DNA of 8,936 nucleotides from DATFMP01 sp041477795 (GTDB lineage: Bacteria > SAR324 > JACQKK01), in assembly GCA_041477795.1 (NCBI GenBank), contig JBGOUY010000182.1, positions 1-8,936 of the forward strand, written 5' to 3'. The notes beneath the pieces were generated by a model. That model was not told the origin of the DNA. It ran no database searches and was given only the letters and a program-made list of their open reading frames with translations. A program made the translations under genes and the position numbers. Of this stretch, positions 1 to 7,902 are shown in pieces (within the stretch, counting starts at the first letter, position 1; each line of letters opens with the position of its first letter).

Positions 1-300
1 AAGGCCGCCGTGGTGGCCCTGATGAAGCAGTACGCGCTGGACTACGCGGAGCTGGGGGTGCGCAGCAACGCGGTCAACGCGGACCGCGTCCCCACCGGGC
101 TCTTCGGCGCTGGCGTGCTGGAGCAGCGCGCGGCGGCGCGCGGCGTCAGCGTGGAGGAGTACCTCTCCGGCAACCTGCTGCACCGCGTCGTGCGGCCGGA
201 GGACGTGGCCGAGGGATTCGTCCTGCTGGCGCGGGCCGAGCGCACCACGGGCACCGTGCTGCCCGTGGACGGGGGCAACATCGCCGCCGCCCCACGGTAG
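1..300 (+). CDS. Bifunctional class II aldolase/short-chain dehydrogenase, C-terminal end (partial)
   Basis: This is the last 99 codons of a gene that starts left of the window and ends at TAG 298-300. The reading frame is open from base 1. The visible part is the C-terminal third of a short-chain dehydrogenase/reductase (SDR) Rossmann domain. The first codon, Lys followed by AAV, fits the catalytic Lys of the SDR YxxxK motif. The stretch VRSNAVNADRV is the usual SDR segment after the active site, and the tail VDGGNIAAA is the usual end. The combination NADR, ARGVS, SGNLL and VDGGNIAAA is what I recall from the SDR half of aldolase-SDR fusion proteins (rhamnulose-1-phosphate aldolase/lactaldehyde dehydrogenase type). 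The family link is recalled, and the aldolase half is inferred because it lies outside. A stand-alone SDR is the alternative. The substrate, probably a sugar phosphate or short aldehyde, cannot be read from this fragment. The next gene appears to have its own promoter. Confidence 0.8.
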   Translation, partial: KAAVVALMKQYALDYAELGVRSNAVNADRVPTGLFGAGVLEQRAAARGVSVEEYLSGNLLHRVVRPEDVAEGFVLLARAERTTGTVLPVDGGNIAAAPR

Positions 301-330
301 CCGATCCGCGCCGGAGCGGCTGTGGCCCAA

Positions 331-360
331 TTGACACCCCCCGCCCGCGGCACGTACCCT
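331..360 (+). promoter_or_regulatory. Sigma-70-type promoter for the transglutaminase/CcmD-like/ABC-F unit
   Basis: A perfect -35 hexamer TTGACA lies at 331-336. An 18-bp GC-rich spacer follows, then TACCCT at 355-360, which keeps the conserved T, A and final T of a -10 box. Transcription would begin near 367, about 60 bases before the ATG at 427. The element sits 30 bases after the stop of the preceding gene, so it can give the three downstream genes independent expression. The placement also argues against the longer GTG start at 322, which would lie upstream of this promoter. Confidence 0.55.
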
Positions 361-426
361 GAAAGGGTTGCCGCCCCGCCCCCACCGGCGCGGGGCCGCC
401 CGCCCCCAACCCGTTCCACGGACGCC

Positions 427-1125
427 ATGCTGGCCCCCCTGCACCTGCCGCTGGAAGGCGCGGACGACCCGGCGCTGCTGCGGCCCACGCGGTTCATCGA
501 AAGCACGGCGCCCGAGGTCGTGCGCTTCGCGCGCCAGACGGTGGGGGATGCGGCCGATGACGTGGAGCGCGGTGTGATGCTCTACTACGCCGTGCGCGAC
601 GAGTTCCGCTACGACCCTTACCGCATCACGCTCACGGAGGACTGCTTCCGCGCCACCACCGTGCTGCGGGAAGGCGCGGCGTTCTGCATCCCCAAGGCCG
701 TGTTGCTGGCCGCGGCGGCGCGGGCGGTGGGCATCCCCTCGGCGCTTGGCTTCGCGGACGTGAAGAACCACCTCACCACCGCCAAGCTGCGGGACGCGAT
801 CGGCACGGACCTGTTCATCTTTCACGGCTACACGCTGCTCAAGCTCGCCGGGTGCTGGGTCAAGGCCACGCCCGCATTCAACCTGACCCTCTGCGAGCGC
901 TTCGGCATCAAGCCGCTGGAATTCGACGGGCGCAGCGATGCGTTGCTGCACCCCTTCGATGCGCAGAACCGCAAGCACATGGAATACGTGAACGACCGGG
1001 GCGTCTACGCGGACTTCCCGTTCCAGGAAGTCGTGTCGTCCTTCCGCCGCGCCTACGCCCGCTACTTCGGCAAGGAGCTGCGGGATGGGCGCGCCTTCGA
1101 GGAAGAAACCCCGCTCACCTCCTGA
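427..1125 (+). CDS. Transglutaminase-like domain protein
   Basis: This 232-residue protein has a transglutaminase-like (papain-fold) core. The motif GAAFCIPKA at 83-91 places a candidate nucleophilic Cys at 87, followed by an Ala-rich helix and VGIPSALGFADV. His133 in FHGY is the candidate catalytic His, followed by the usual strand-turn GCWVKATPAFN (142-152). In typical members an Asp follows in that last segment. Here the position reads ATPAFN, so the third catalytic residue is unclear. The family covers proteases, peptide-modifying enzymes and non-catalytic scaffolds, and the substrate is unknown. There is no signal peptide, so it is probably cytoplasmic. I chose ATG 427 because it lies after the promoter at 331-360. 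The in-frame GTG at 322 has a GGAG five bases upstream, but it would add a low-complexity Pro/Arg-rich stretch. ATG 427 itself has no clear ribosome binding site. The next gene starts 21 bases downstream. Confidence 0.8.
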   Translation: MLAPLHLPLEGADDPALLRPTRFIESTAPEVVRFARQTVGDAADDVERGVMLYYAVRDEFRYDPYRITLTEDCFRATTVLREGAAFCIPKAVLLAAAARAVGIPSALGFADVKNHLTTAKLRDAIGTDLFIFHGYTLLKLAGCWVKATPAFNLTLCERFGIKPLEFDGRSDALLHPFDAQNRKHMEYVNDRGVYADFPFQEVVSSFRRAYARYFGKELRDGRAFEEETPLTS

Positions 1126-1146
1126 GCGGCTCCCCGGCCCATCGCC

Positions 1147-1293
1147 ATGCCCAAGCACTTTGAATACGTCCTCGCCGCCTACGGCATCTGGGTGCTGACC
1201 TTCGCGGTCTACCTGGCTTACCTGCGTCACAAGGCCCGCGCCGCGCAACAGGCGCTGCAGCGCATGAGCGGTGGGCCCGCCGGCAAACCATGA
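1147..1293 (+). CDS. CcmD-like small single-pass membrane protein
   Basis: This 48-residue peptide starts MPKHFEYVLAAYGIWVLTF. It has a short N-terminal lead, one hydrophobic segment at about residues 8-26 (YVLAAYGIWVLTFAVYLAY), and then a basic, Ala/Gln-rich tail beginning LRHKARAAQQ. The pattern aromatic-V-x-x-AYG, a single membrane helix, and a basic cytoplasmic-side tail is characteristic of CcmD, which in the cytochrome c maturation (Ccm) system helps release CcmE from the CcmABC heme exporter. The family assignment rests on this motif and on length and topology. No ccmA, B, C or E is visible, so a role in cytochrome c maturation is not supported by context. The gene lies 21 bases after the transglutaminase-like gene, and its TGA overlaps the ATG of the ABC-F gene (ATGA at 1290-1293), so translation is probably coupled. 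The ribosome binding site is weak. Confidence 0.72.
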   Translation: MPKHFEYVLAAYGIWVLTFAVYLAYLRHKARAAQQALQRMSGGPAGKP

Positions 1294-3227
1294 TCAGCCT
1301 GTCCGACGTCGGGATGGTGTTCGGCACCCAGGTGCTCTTCGAGCACGTCACCTGGCAGCTCCAGCCGGGCGCCCATTACGGCCTCGTCGGTGCCAACGGC
1401 ACCGGCAAGTCCACCCTGCTGCGCCTGATGAGCGGCGAGCTCAAGCCGGAGTCCGGCACGATCTCGCGCCCCAACGACCTGGCCATCGGCACCCTGGGCC
1501 AGGACCAGTTCGCCTTCGACGCGCAGAGCCCGCTGGACGTCGTCGTGAGCGGCAACCCGCGCCTGCACCTTGCGCTGCAGGAGAAGGCGGCGCTGCTGCA
1601 GCGCATCGGCGGCCAGTCCAATTCGGATGCGGAGGGGCACCGCCTGGCGCACCTGGAGACCGAGATCTCCGATGTCGGCGGCTACGACGCCGAGGCGCGC
1701 GCCGGGGCCTTGCTGGGCGGCCTGGGCCTGGCCGTGGCGCGGCACGGCCGCCCCATGGCGGAGCTTTCCGGCGGCTACCGGCTGCGCGTGCTGCTGGCGC
1801 GCACGCTCTTCTCCGAGCCGGGCCTGCTGCTGCTGGACGAGCCCACCAACCACCTGGACATCGATTCCATCCGCTGGCTGGAAGGCTACCTGCGCGCCTT
1901 CCCCGGCGCCTCGGTGGTGGTCTCGCACGACCGGCACTTCCTCAACGCCGTGTGCACCCACATCGCGGACGTGGATTACCAGGAGCTGCGGCTCTATCCG
2001 GGCAACTACGACGCGTTCGAGGCCGCCAAGGCGCTGGCCGTGGCCCAGAAGGAGACGGAGATCACGCGGGTCGAAGAAAAGATCGCGGAGATGCAGCGCT
2101 TCATCGACCGCTTCCGCGCCAAGGCCACCAAAGCCCGCCAGGCGCAGTCCCGCAAGAAGCAGGTGGAGCGCATGGAGCTGCCGGAGATCACGCGCAGCTC
2201 GCGGCGCTACCCCGCCTTCCGCTTCCGGCAGCGCCGCCCTTCCGGGCGCGAGCTGATCGCGGTCAAGGGCATCTGCAAGACCTACGGCACCCAGCGCGTG
2301 CTGGAGGACGTCAGCTTTGCGCTGGAGCGGGGCGAGCGGCTGGCCGTGGTGGGGCCGAACGGCATCGGAAAGTCCACGCTGCTCAAGATCGTGTCCGGTC
2401 TGCTGCCCGCGGACACGGGCGATGTGCGCACGGGCTACGAGATGCACCTGGGCTACTTCGCGCAGGATCATCACGACGTGCTGCAGGGCCGCACGAGCGT
2501 CTACGAGTGGCTGCACAGCCAGGCCCCGGGCGAAAGCGTGGGCACCCTGCGCGGCCTGCTGGGCCGCGTGCTCTTCTCCGGCGAGGAGGTGGACAAGTCC
2601 ATCGGCGACCTGAGCGGGGGCGAGGCGGCGCGCCTGCTGCTGGCCGCCCTGATGCTGCGCCAGGACAACCTGCTGGTGCTGGACGAGCCCACCAACCACC
2701 TCGACATGGAAGGGCGCGAGGCGCTCATGCGCGCGCTGCAGGAGTACGACGGGACGCTGATCTTCGTGAGCCACGACCGCCACTTCGTCTCGGCCGTGGG
2801 GCGCCGCATCCTGGTGCTGTCGGAGCAGGGCGTGGAGGACGTGCACGGCAACTACGAGGACTATCTGGCCGCCAAGGGCGAAGACTTCCTGGCGGGTGGG
2901 GCGGCCCTGGGGGCGCGCGCCGCGGGCGGGAAGGAGCGCGGCGGCGCCACGGCCGGCGAGTACGAGGACCGCAAGGAGCGCAAGCGCACCCTGGGCAAGC
3001 TCAAGCGCGAGGTGGAACGGCTGGAGGCGGAGGTGGTGCGCCAGGAGCGGGCGCTGGAGCGCATGGCGGCCCGCTTCGCCGCGGAGGACTACTATGCGGG
3101 CACCGAGTGGGCGCAGGTGCAGCGCGACCAGCAGGAGCAGGCCGCCGCCCAGCGGCGGCTGCAGCAAACCTTGGCGCAGTGGGAGCGGGCCGCCTCCGAG
3201 CTGGAGCGGCTGCAGGAGGCGTCCTGA
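1290..3227 (+). CDS. ABC-F family ATP-binding protein (ribosome-associated)
   Basis: This 645-residue soluble protein has two ABC ATPase domains and no membrane segments. Domain 1 has Walker A GANGTGKST (34-42), signature LSGGY (159-163), Walker B LLLLDEPTNHLD (179-190) and switch His213. Domain 2 has Walker A GPNGIGKST (355-363), signature LSGGE (441-445), Walker B LLVLDEPTNHLD (461-472) and switch His495. The linker at about 243-325 carries the basic, helical AKATKARQAQSRKKQVERM, which corresponds to the P-site-tRNA-interacting segment that defines ABC-F proteins. The last 100 residues form a charged coiled coil similar to the C-terminal domain of Uup. All catalytic motifs are intact, so it should hydrolyse ATP. 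Family members act on the ribosome to relieve stalled or difficult translation, and some protect against antibiotics. I cannot assign it to EttA, Uup, YbiT or YheS with certainty. Its ATG overlaps the stop of the CcmD-like gene. Confidence 0.95.
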   Translation: MISLSDVGMVFGTQVLFEHVTWQLQPGAHYGLVGANGTGKSTLLRLMSGELKPESGTISRPNDLAIGTLGQDQFAFDAQSPLDVVVSGNPRLHLALQEKAALLQRIGGQSNSDAEGHRLAHLETEISDVGGYDAEARAGALLGGLGLAVARHGRPMAELSGGYRLRVLLARTLFSEPGLLLLDEPTNHLDIDSIRWLEGYLRAFPGASVVVSHDRHFLNAVCTHIADVDYQELRLYPGNYDAFEAAKALAVAQKETEITRVEEKIAEMQRFIDRFRAKATKARQAQSRKKQVERMELPEITRSSRRYPAFRFRQRRPSGRELIAVKGICKTYGTQRVLEDVSFALERGERLAVVGPNGIGKSTLLKIVSGLLPADTGDVRTGYEMHLGYFAQDHHDVLQGRTSVYEWLHSQAPGESVGTLRGLLGRVLFSGEEVDKSIGDLSGGEAARLLLAALMLRQDNLLVLDEPTNHLDMEGREALMRALQEYDGTLIFVSHDRHFVSAVGRRILVLSEQGVEDVHGNYEDYLAAKGEDFLAGGAALGARAAGGKERGGATAGEYEDRKERKRTLGKLKREVERLEAEVVRQERALERMAARFAAEDYYAGTEWAQVQRDQQEQAAAQRRLQQTLAQWERAASELERLQEAS

Positions 3228-3245
3228 CGGCGGGCGGGCCGCGCG

Positions 3246-4274
3246 TCACATGCCGGCCGCGCTCTTGATGTTGCCGACGAGATGGCCGTTGTGCAGCTTC
3301 TCCACGGGCGTGAAGGCCGGCTTGCGCAGCTTGACGGCCACCGGCGCGACCAGCACGGGCAGCGCGCGCGGCACGACGCTGAAGGTGGCCGGCAGCCGCC
3401 CCACGGGCTGGCCGTCGGCCTCCACGAGCACGGAGCCTTCCAGGGGCACGGCCGTCAGGTGCGTGACGCCGCGCCACTCCAGGCGCGCGATGGCGGGCCG
3501 CAGGGGCCCCAGCCACAGCCCGGACAGCTTGACGGCCAGCGCCCACCAGGGCTGCCCGCCCAGCCAGGCCAGCTCCAGCACGCCATCGGCGGGGTCCGCC
3601 TCGGGCGCGATGCGGCCGAAGGACGGATAGTAGCGTCCGCCCATCAGCAGGCCCAGCGCGCAGTCGCCCTCGTACAGCACCTCGTCGTGGCTCTGCAGGC
3701 GCACCCGCGCGGCCCGCGGCCCGACGGCCCCGCGCAGCGCGGCGGCGATGCGCGGCAGGGCCTGCAGCAGGTGCGTTTCCGGGTCCCGCCACTCGCTGCG
3801 CAATTGCGGCGCCACGCCGAAGCCGGCGCCGTTGAGGAAGTAGCGCGTCGTGCGCCCGCCGGAGGCAAGCTGGCACTCCACCCGGCCCACGTCGAACGGC
3901 AGCGTGTGCCCCGCGCTGAAGATGTCGAGCTGGCGCTTCAGTCCGTGCGGCAGCTCCAGCGTGCGGCTCCACAGGTCGGGACGCGAGAAGGAAAGGAAGC
4001 CCAGCTTGAGCTGGCGCCGATGGCTCTCCGCCAGCTCCATGATGCCGTTCAGGACGCCGTGGGCGGTGCGCGCGTCCCCGACGGTGATGAATTTGCGGAA
4101 GCCCTTGAGCGCGCTCTGGCGGGTGGCCTGGGCCGCCTCCTCCGCGCTTTCGACGAGGGTCACTTCGGCCGGGGCCAGCTCGCGCAGGCACAGGCGCTGC
4201 CGGGCCGCCCAGTGGCGCCCGTCGCGGCTGTCGTTGCCGTGCGGATTGAGGATGATCTGCGTCGCTTGCGCCAT
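3246..4274 (-). CDS. Diacylglycerol kinase-family protein with degenerate nucleotide-binding motifs
   Basis: This 342-residue protein follows the lipid/diacylglycerol kinase (DAGK, YegS-like) fold order. It starts with the strand IILNPHGNDSRDG (7-19). Where the family has GGDGTxNEVxNGL it reads VGDARTAHGVLNGI (65-78). Where the family has PxGTxNDFAR it reads FLSFSRPDLWSRTL (93-106). The second domain has LPFDVGRVEC, YFLNGAGFGV (145-154), APEADPADGVLEL (223-235) and VEADGQPVG (284-292), all matching the DAGK C-terminal half. A short extra tail follows at about 310-342. The fold is therefore well supported, but two key ATP-binding loops are altered, so kinase activity is doubtful. It could be a binding protein or a kinase with different chemistry. 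The start at ATG 4274 is preceded by AGGT six bases upstream. It lies 38 bases after the second M16 gene, on the same strand, so it is probably the last gene of that operon. Its stop is 18 bp from the convergent ABC-F stop. Confidence 0.78.
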   Translation of the reverse strand: MAQATQIILNPHGNDSRDGRHWAARQRLCLRELAPAEVTLVESAEEAAQATRQSALKGFRKFITVGDARTAHGVLNGIMELAESHRRQLKLGFLSFSRPDLWSRTLELPHGLKRQLDIFSAGHTLPFDVGRVECQLASGGRTTRYFLNGAGFGVAPQLRSEWRDPETHLLQALPRIAAALRGAVGPRAARVRLQSHDEVLYEGDCALGLLMGGRYYPSFGRIAPEADPADGVLELAWLGGQPWWALAVKLSGLWLGPLRPAIARLEWRGVTHLTAVPLEGSVLVEADGQPVGRLPATFSVVPRALPVLVAPVAVKLRKPAFTPVEKLHNGHLVGNIKSAAGM

Positions 4275-4280
4275 CGCGCT

Positions 4281-4284
4281 ACCT
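4281..4284 (-). promoter_or_regulatory. Ribosome binding site of the kinase-like gene
   Basis: On the minus strand the sequence AGGT ends six bases before ATG 4274. The in-frame codon 14 triplets upstream (4316) has no better site and would overlap the end of the preceding M16 gene. This supports 4274 as the start. Confidence 0.5.
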
Positions 4285-4312
4285 GCCTGGGGGCGCCGCG
4301 GGGGCGGCCGGG

Positions 4313-5658
4313 TCAACCGCTGTCCGAGTGATCCTCAGGATAGCGGATCGTCTCCACATTCGCCACGCCCGGCAGGGCCGCGGCGATCGGCTCCAGCCGG
4401 GCCGGATCGCCCAGCAGGACGATCTCCAGCGCGTCGGGCGAGTGCGTGCGCTGCAGCGCCGCCTGCACCTCGGCTGCGCTGGCCGCCTCCAGCTTGCGGC
4501 GGTTGGTCTCGTCATCGTCGGTGACGATGCCGTAGAGCGCCTCGTCCAGCTCCACGATCAGCAGCTTCTGCGGCGTGTCGCGCTTGAACGGGTGCGAGTT
4601 GATGAGCGCGCTGCGCGCCAGCGCCAGCTCGGCTTCGGTGACGCCCCGCTGCACCAGCTCGCGGTAGAGCGAGATCACCAGCGGCACGGCCTCGGCCGTG
4701 TGCGCGGAGCTGGGGAAGGTGTAGAGCGTGAACGGCGCCGGCTGATTGCGCGGCACGCGCCCCGCGGCGGCCTCGTACCAGCAGGAGGCGCCGTAGGAGA
4801 GCCCGCGCTCGCCCCGCACGATGCGGAACAGGCGCGAGTTCATGTCCCCGCCGAAGGTGTAGGAGATCAGCCGGTGCAGGTGCCAGTCCGGCTCGCTCTG
4901 CGCGACGGAGAAGCTGCCCAGCAGCGCCTCGTCCGTGTTCGTTGCCGGATCGGCGACGATCGTCACGCGGTGGCCGGCGCGCGGCGGGGGGGGCGCAAAG
5001 CCGTCCCACGGATAGGGCGCGGCGCTGCCGGCGCCGCCGGCCCCATCGGCTCCAGCGGCGGCGGGCAGCGCGATGCGCGCCAGGACGCGCGCCTCCACCT
5101 CGGCCCGAGGCAGGTCGCTCAGCACGGCGCAGAGCGCCTCGCGCCCGCCCAGCAGCCGCCGGTATTGCCGCTGCAGCCCCTCGCGCGTGGAGGCGCGCAG
5201 GCCGGCGAGCAGGCCATCGGAACGGTAGCCTTGCGGCGCGCCACGGTAGATGCGCTGCAGGTACACCTCCTGCGCGCGGAGCTGCTTGGACTCCTCGCGG
5301 TCCGACACCCACGCGCTGGTCAGCTCCCCCTGCAACTGCGTGAATTCGCCGGGGTCGAAGTGGGGCCGCTGCAGCGAGGTCAGGAACAGCTCCAGCGCGC
5401 GCTCCAGGTTGGCGCTGAGAGTGACGAGGCGCAGGATGACGTGGTCGTTGAAGAGCGAGAAGCCGGTGGAGGCGCCCAGGCGTTCGAGCTGGCCGCTCAG
5501 CTCCACGTGATCCATGCCGCCCGCGCCCATCAGCATCAGCCGCAACGCGAAGCGGGAGAGGCCTTGCAGCTCCGCCGGGTCCAGGCAGGCGCCCGTGCGC
5601 GGCAGCACCAGCAGCAGCTGCGTGAGCGGCGTGGCGCGATCCTGCTGATAGATCAGCC

Positions 5659-5662
<4 letters not shown>
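4313..5662 (-). CDS. M16 family peptidase, non-catalytic partner subunit
   Basis: This 449-residue protein has the duplicated M16 fold but no HxxEH zinc motif. The corresponding region reads MGAGGMDHVELSGQLERLGAS (starting at 45). The C-terminal half keeps the M16 substrate-binding pair: GGDMNSRLFRIVRGERGLSYG (271-291), with Arg283 and Tyr290 in the conserved R/Y positions. A Gly/Ala-rich stretch at 202-215 links the two domains. In paired bacterial M16 systems, as in mitochondrial processing peptidase, one subunit carries the zinc and the other supplies the R/Y site. This gene is the second type, and the gene before it is the first. It starts at GTG 5662, overlapping the upstream TGA as GTGA, with GGAGG six bases upstream. 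The frame stays open far upstream, but that extension lies antisense-free inside the first M16 gene and is not coding. There is no signal peptide. Confidence 0.9.
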
Positions 5663-6960
<1,298 letters not shown>

Positions 6961-6966
6961 GGCAGG

Positions 6967-6972
6967 CTCCCT
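6967..6972 (-). promoter_or_regulatory. Ribosome binding site of the first M16 gene
   Basis: AGGGAG on the minus strand lies six bases before GTG 6960 and decides this non-ATG start. Confidence 0.7.
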
Positions 6973-7067
6973 GGGCGGAGAGACAGCACGCCGCGGAGTG
7001 CCGCCGCAGGCGGTGCCGGAGGGCCGCCGCTGCTGGACTTCACGGCGCGGCGGCCACGGGAATTGTT

Positions 7068-7073
7068 ATCTTA
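7068..7073 (-). promoter_or_regulatory. Possible -10 box for the M16 operon
   Basis: The only AT-rich patch in the 187-bp gap before the first M16 gene reads TAAGATAACAAT on the minus strand. TAAGAT matches four of six -10 positions. No convincing -35 box lies 16-18 bases upstream, so the element is weak or needs an activator. It is about 110 bases before the GTG. Confidence 0.25.
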
Positions 7074-7094
7074 GCGGATCGGGAGCGGAAGGCC

Positions 7095-7128
7095 AGCGGC
7101 GCGCCACTTATGGCCGCGGCGCGCCGCT
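7095..7128. repeat. 11-bp perfect inverted repeat between DUF488-like gene and M16 operon
   Basis: The arms AGCGGCGCGCC (7095-7105) and GGCGCGCCGCT (7118-7128) are exact reverse complements with a 12-base loop. The stem is nearly all G/C. It begins 20 bases after the stop of the DUF488-like gene, where a terminator hairpin would be expected on the minus strand. No T-tract follows on that strand, so it is not a classic intrinsic terminator. It may act as a T-less hairpin stop, a transcript stabiliser or a protein site. Each arm contains the 8-base palindrome GGCGCGCC. Confidence 0.6.
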
Positions 7129-7147
7129 CAGGTGCGGCCGGGGACAT

Positions 7148-7618
7148 TCATGGGTGCGCGGCGTGCGCGCCTTGCGGATGCTCGATCAGGGTCGCCAGCA
7201 CCATGCCCGGGCTGGGCGCATGCGCCCATTCGCGCGCCGGGGGGATGCGCCGCGCCGGGCGCGGCTTGAGGGCCGGCAGCGGCCGCTGCGCGCGCAGGCG
7301 CTCCAAGAACTCGCGCGCCAGCCCGCGGTGGCAGCGCTCCGTGGCGCAGTGGCAGGTCAGCACCAGTTCCTGCCCCGCCTCGGACGCATCCAGCAGTGCG
7401 TGGAACCGTTCCGGCTCCGCCGCATTGCGCGTGCGCAACAGGCTCTTGTAGCGCAGCCGGAAGAACTGCCAGCTGTACTCGCCGCTCACCAGCGCTTCCA
7501 GCCAGCGTCGCGGGGGCGCCAGCACATGGGCCGGATTCACGTAGGGGCTGATGTTCTGCACAAGCGCAGCCGGGACGGCGCTGCGCTCGGCATCTCGTTG
7601 CGATAGTACGCGGATCAT
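7148..7618 (-). CDS. DUF488-like protein with Cys-rich CHR motif
   Basis: This 156-residue protein has an N-terminal half with VQNISPYVNPAHV and SWQFFRLRYKSLL, followed by ELVLTCHCATERCHRGLAREFLERL (84-108). The strand-Cys-x6-CHR-helix pattern (Cys89 or Cys91, Cys96, His97, Arg98) is what I recall from the DUF488 family, in which a Leu-Cys strand is followed by Cys-His-Arg and a helix. The function of that family is poorly defined. The last 40 residues are Pro/Arg/Ala/His-rich and look disordered. ATG 7618 has GAGGT seven bases upstream. The gene is divergent from the NtrC-type regulator and has its own promoter candidate. It is probably a single-gene unit, because an inverted repeat follows its stop. 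The assignment is by motif only, so read it as tentative. Confidence 0.62.
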   Translation of the reverse strand: MIRVLSQRDAERSAVPAALVQNISPYVNPAHVLAPPRRWLEALVSGEYSWQFFRLRYKSLLRTRNAAEPERFHALLDASEAGQELVLTCHCATERCHRGLAREFLERLRAQRPLPALKPRPARRIPPAREWAHAPSPGMVLATLIEHPQGAHAAHP

Positions 7619-7643
7619 CTTGAGGACCTCGTCCTTGAGCGAT

Positions 7644-7659
7644 CTTCCGTGATCGGAAG
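7644..7659 (-). repeat. 6-bp hairpin CTTCCG/CGGAAG in leader of the DUF488-like gene
   Basis: CTTCCG (7644-7649), loop TGAT, then CGGAAG (7654-7659). It would lie in the 5' leader of the DUF488-like mRNA, about 25 bases before the ATG. A related dyad, TTCCG-C-CGGAA, is at 7691-7701. Confidence 0.45.
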
Positions 7660-7678
7660 CATCCCTGCCGATAAATCC

Positions 7679-7707
7679 AGCCTACCGTGCTTCCGCCGGA
7701 AAGTCAA
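7679..7707 (-). promoter_or_regulatory. Sigma-70-type promoter candidate for the DUF488-like gene
   Basis: On the minus strand TTGACT (7702-7707) and TAGGCT (7679-7684) are separated by 17 bases. The -35 matches five of six positions and the -10 three, including the conserved T, A and last T. An AT tract lies just upstream of the -35. The spacer contains the dyad TTCCG-C-CGGAA (7691-7701), so a repressor bound there would block the promoter. The start would be near 7672, about 54 bases before ATG 7618. Confidence 0.4.
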
Positions 7708-7868
7708 AAAATATTTGTTTGTCCAATTCAGAGGCCCTTTGTCCGCTCCGTACCGGCTGACCCAATCATTGTGGTTCTCATTCAGTTAGACAGGCCGGGA
7801 GCCCAATGCGTTTCATTCCGCAACGAGAGCAGGCGGTTCGGGACCTCTCACCCGGGCTGCGGCCTCCT

Positions 7869-7896
7869 TTGCAAGGGCCCGGAAATGCGATATGCT
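7869..7896 (+). promoter_or_regulatory. Sigma-70-type promoter candidate for the NtrC-type regulator
   Basis: TTGCAA (7869-7874) and TATGCT (7891-7896) are 16 bases apart, each with four of six consensus matches. Transcription would begin near 7903, about 55 bases before the ATG and at the left arm of an inverted repeat. The -35 lies within a near-palindrome CCTTTGCAAGG (7866-7876). Confidence 0.4.
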
Positions 7897-7902
7897 GAAT
7901 AA

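Noticed and set aside
322..426. Longer GTG start for the transglutaminase-like protein
   Set aside because: It would start upstream of the likely promoter at 331-360 and adds only Pro/Arg-rich sequence. It is not fully excluded because GGAG lies five bases before it.
1227..3167. A 646-codon open frame on the minus strand opposite the ABC-F gene, and a 665-codon frame on the plus strand in another phase (1271-3268)
   Set aside because: Both are low-complexity translations (His/Leu/Ala- or Arg/Gly/Pro-rich) caused by high third-position GC in the ABC-F gene, which has all its motifs in frame 1290-3227.
3225..3248. TGACG/CGTCA inverted repeat between the convergent ABC-F and kinase-like genes as a shared terminator
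   Set aside because: Three of the five pairs are simply the two facing TGA stop codons. The stem is short and has no T-tract.
3282..4331. A 349-codon plus-strand frame opposite the kinase-like gene
   Set aside because: Low-complexity shadow frame without a ribosome binding site or recognisable domain.
7687..7902. A 71-codon plus-strand frame in the divergent intergenic region
   Set aside because: No ribosome binding site, no domain, and it overlaps promoter candidates and dyads on both strands.
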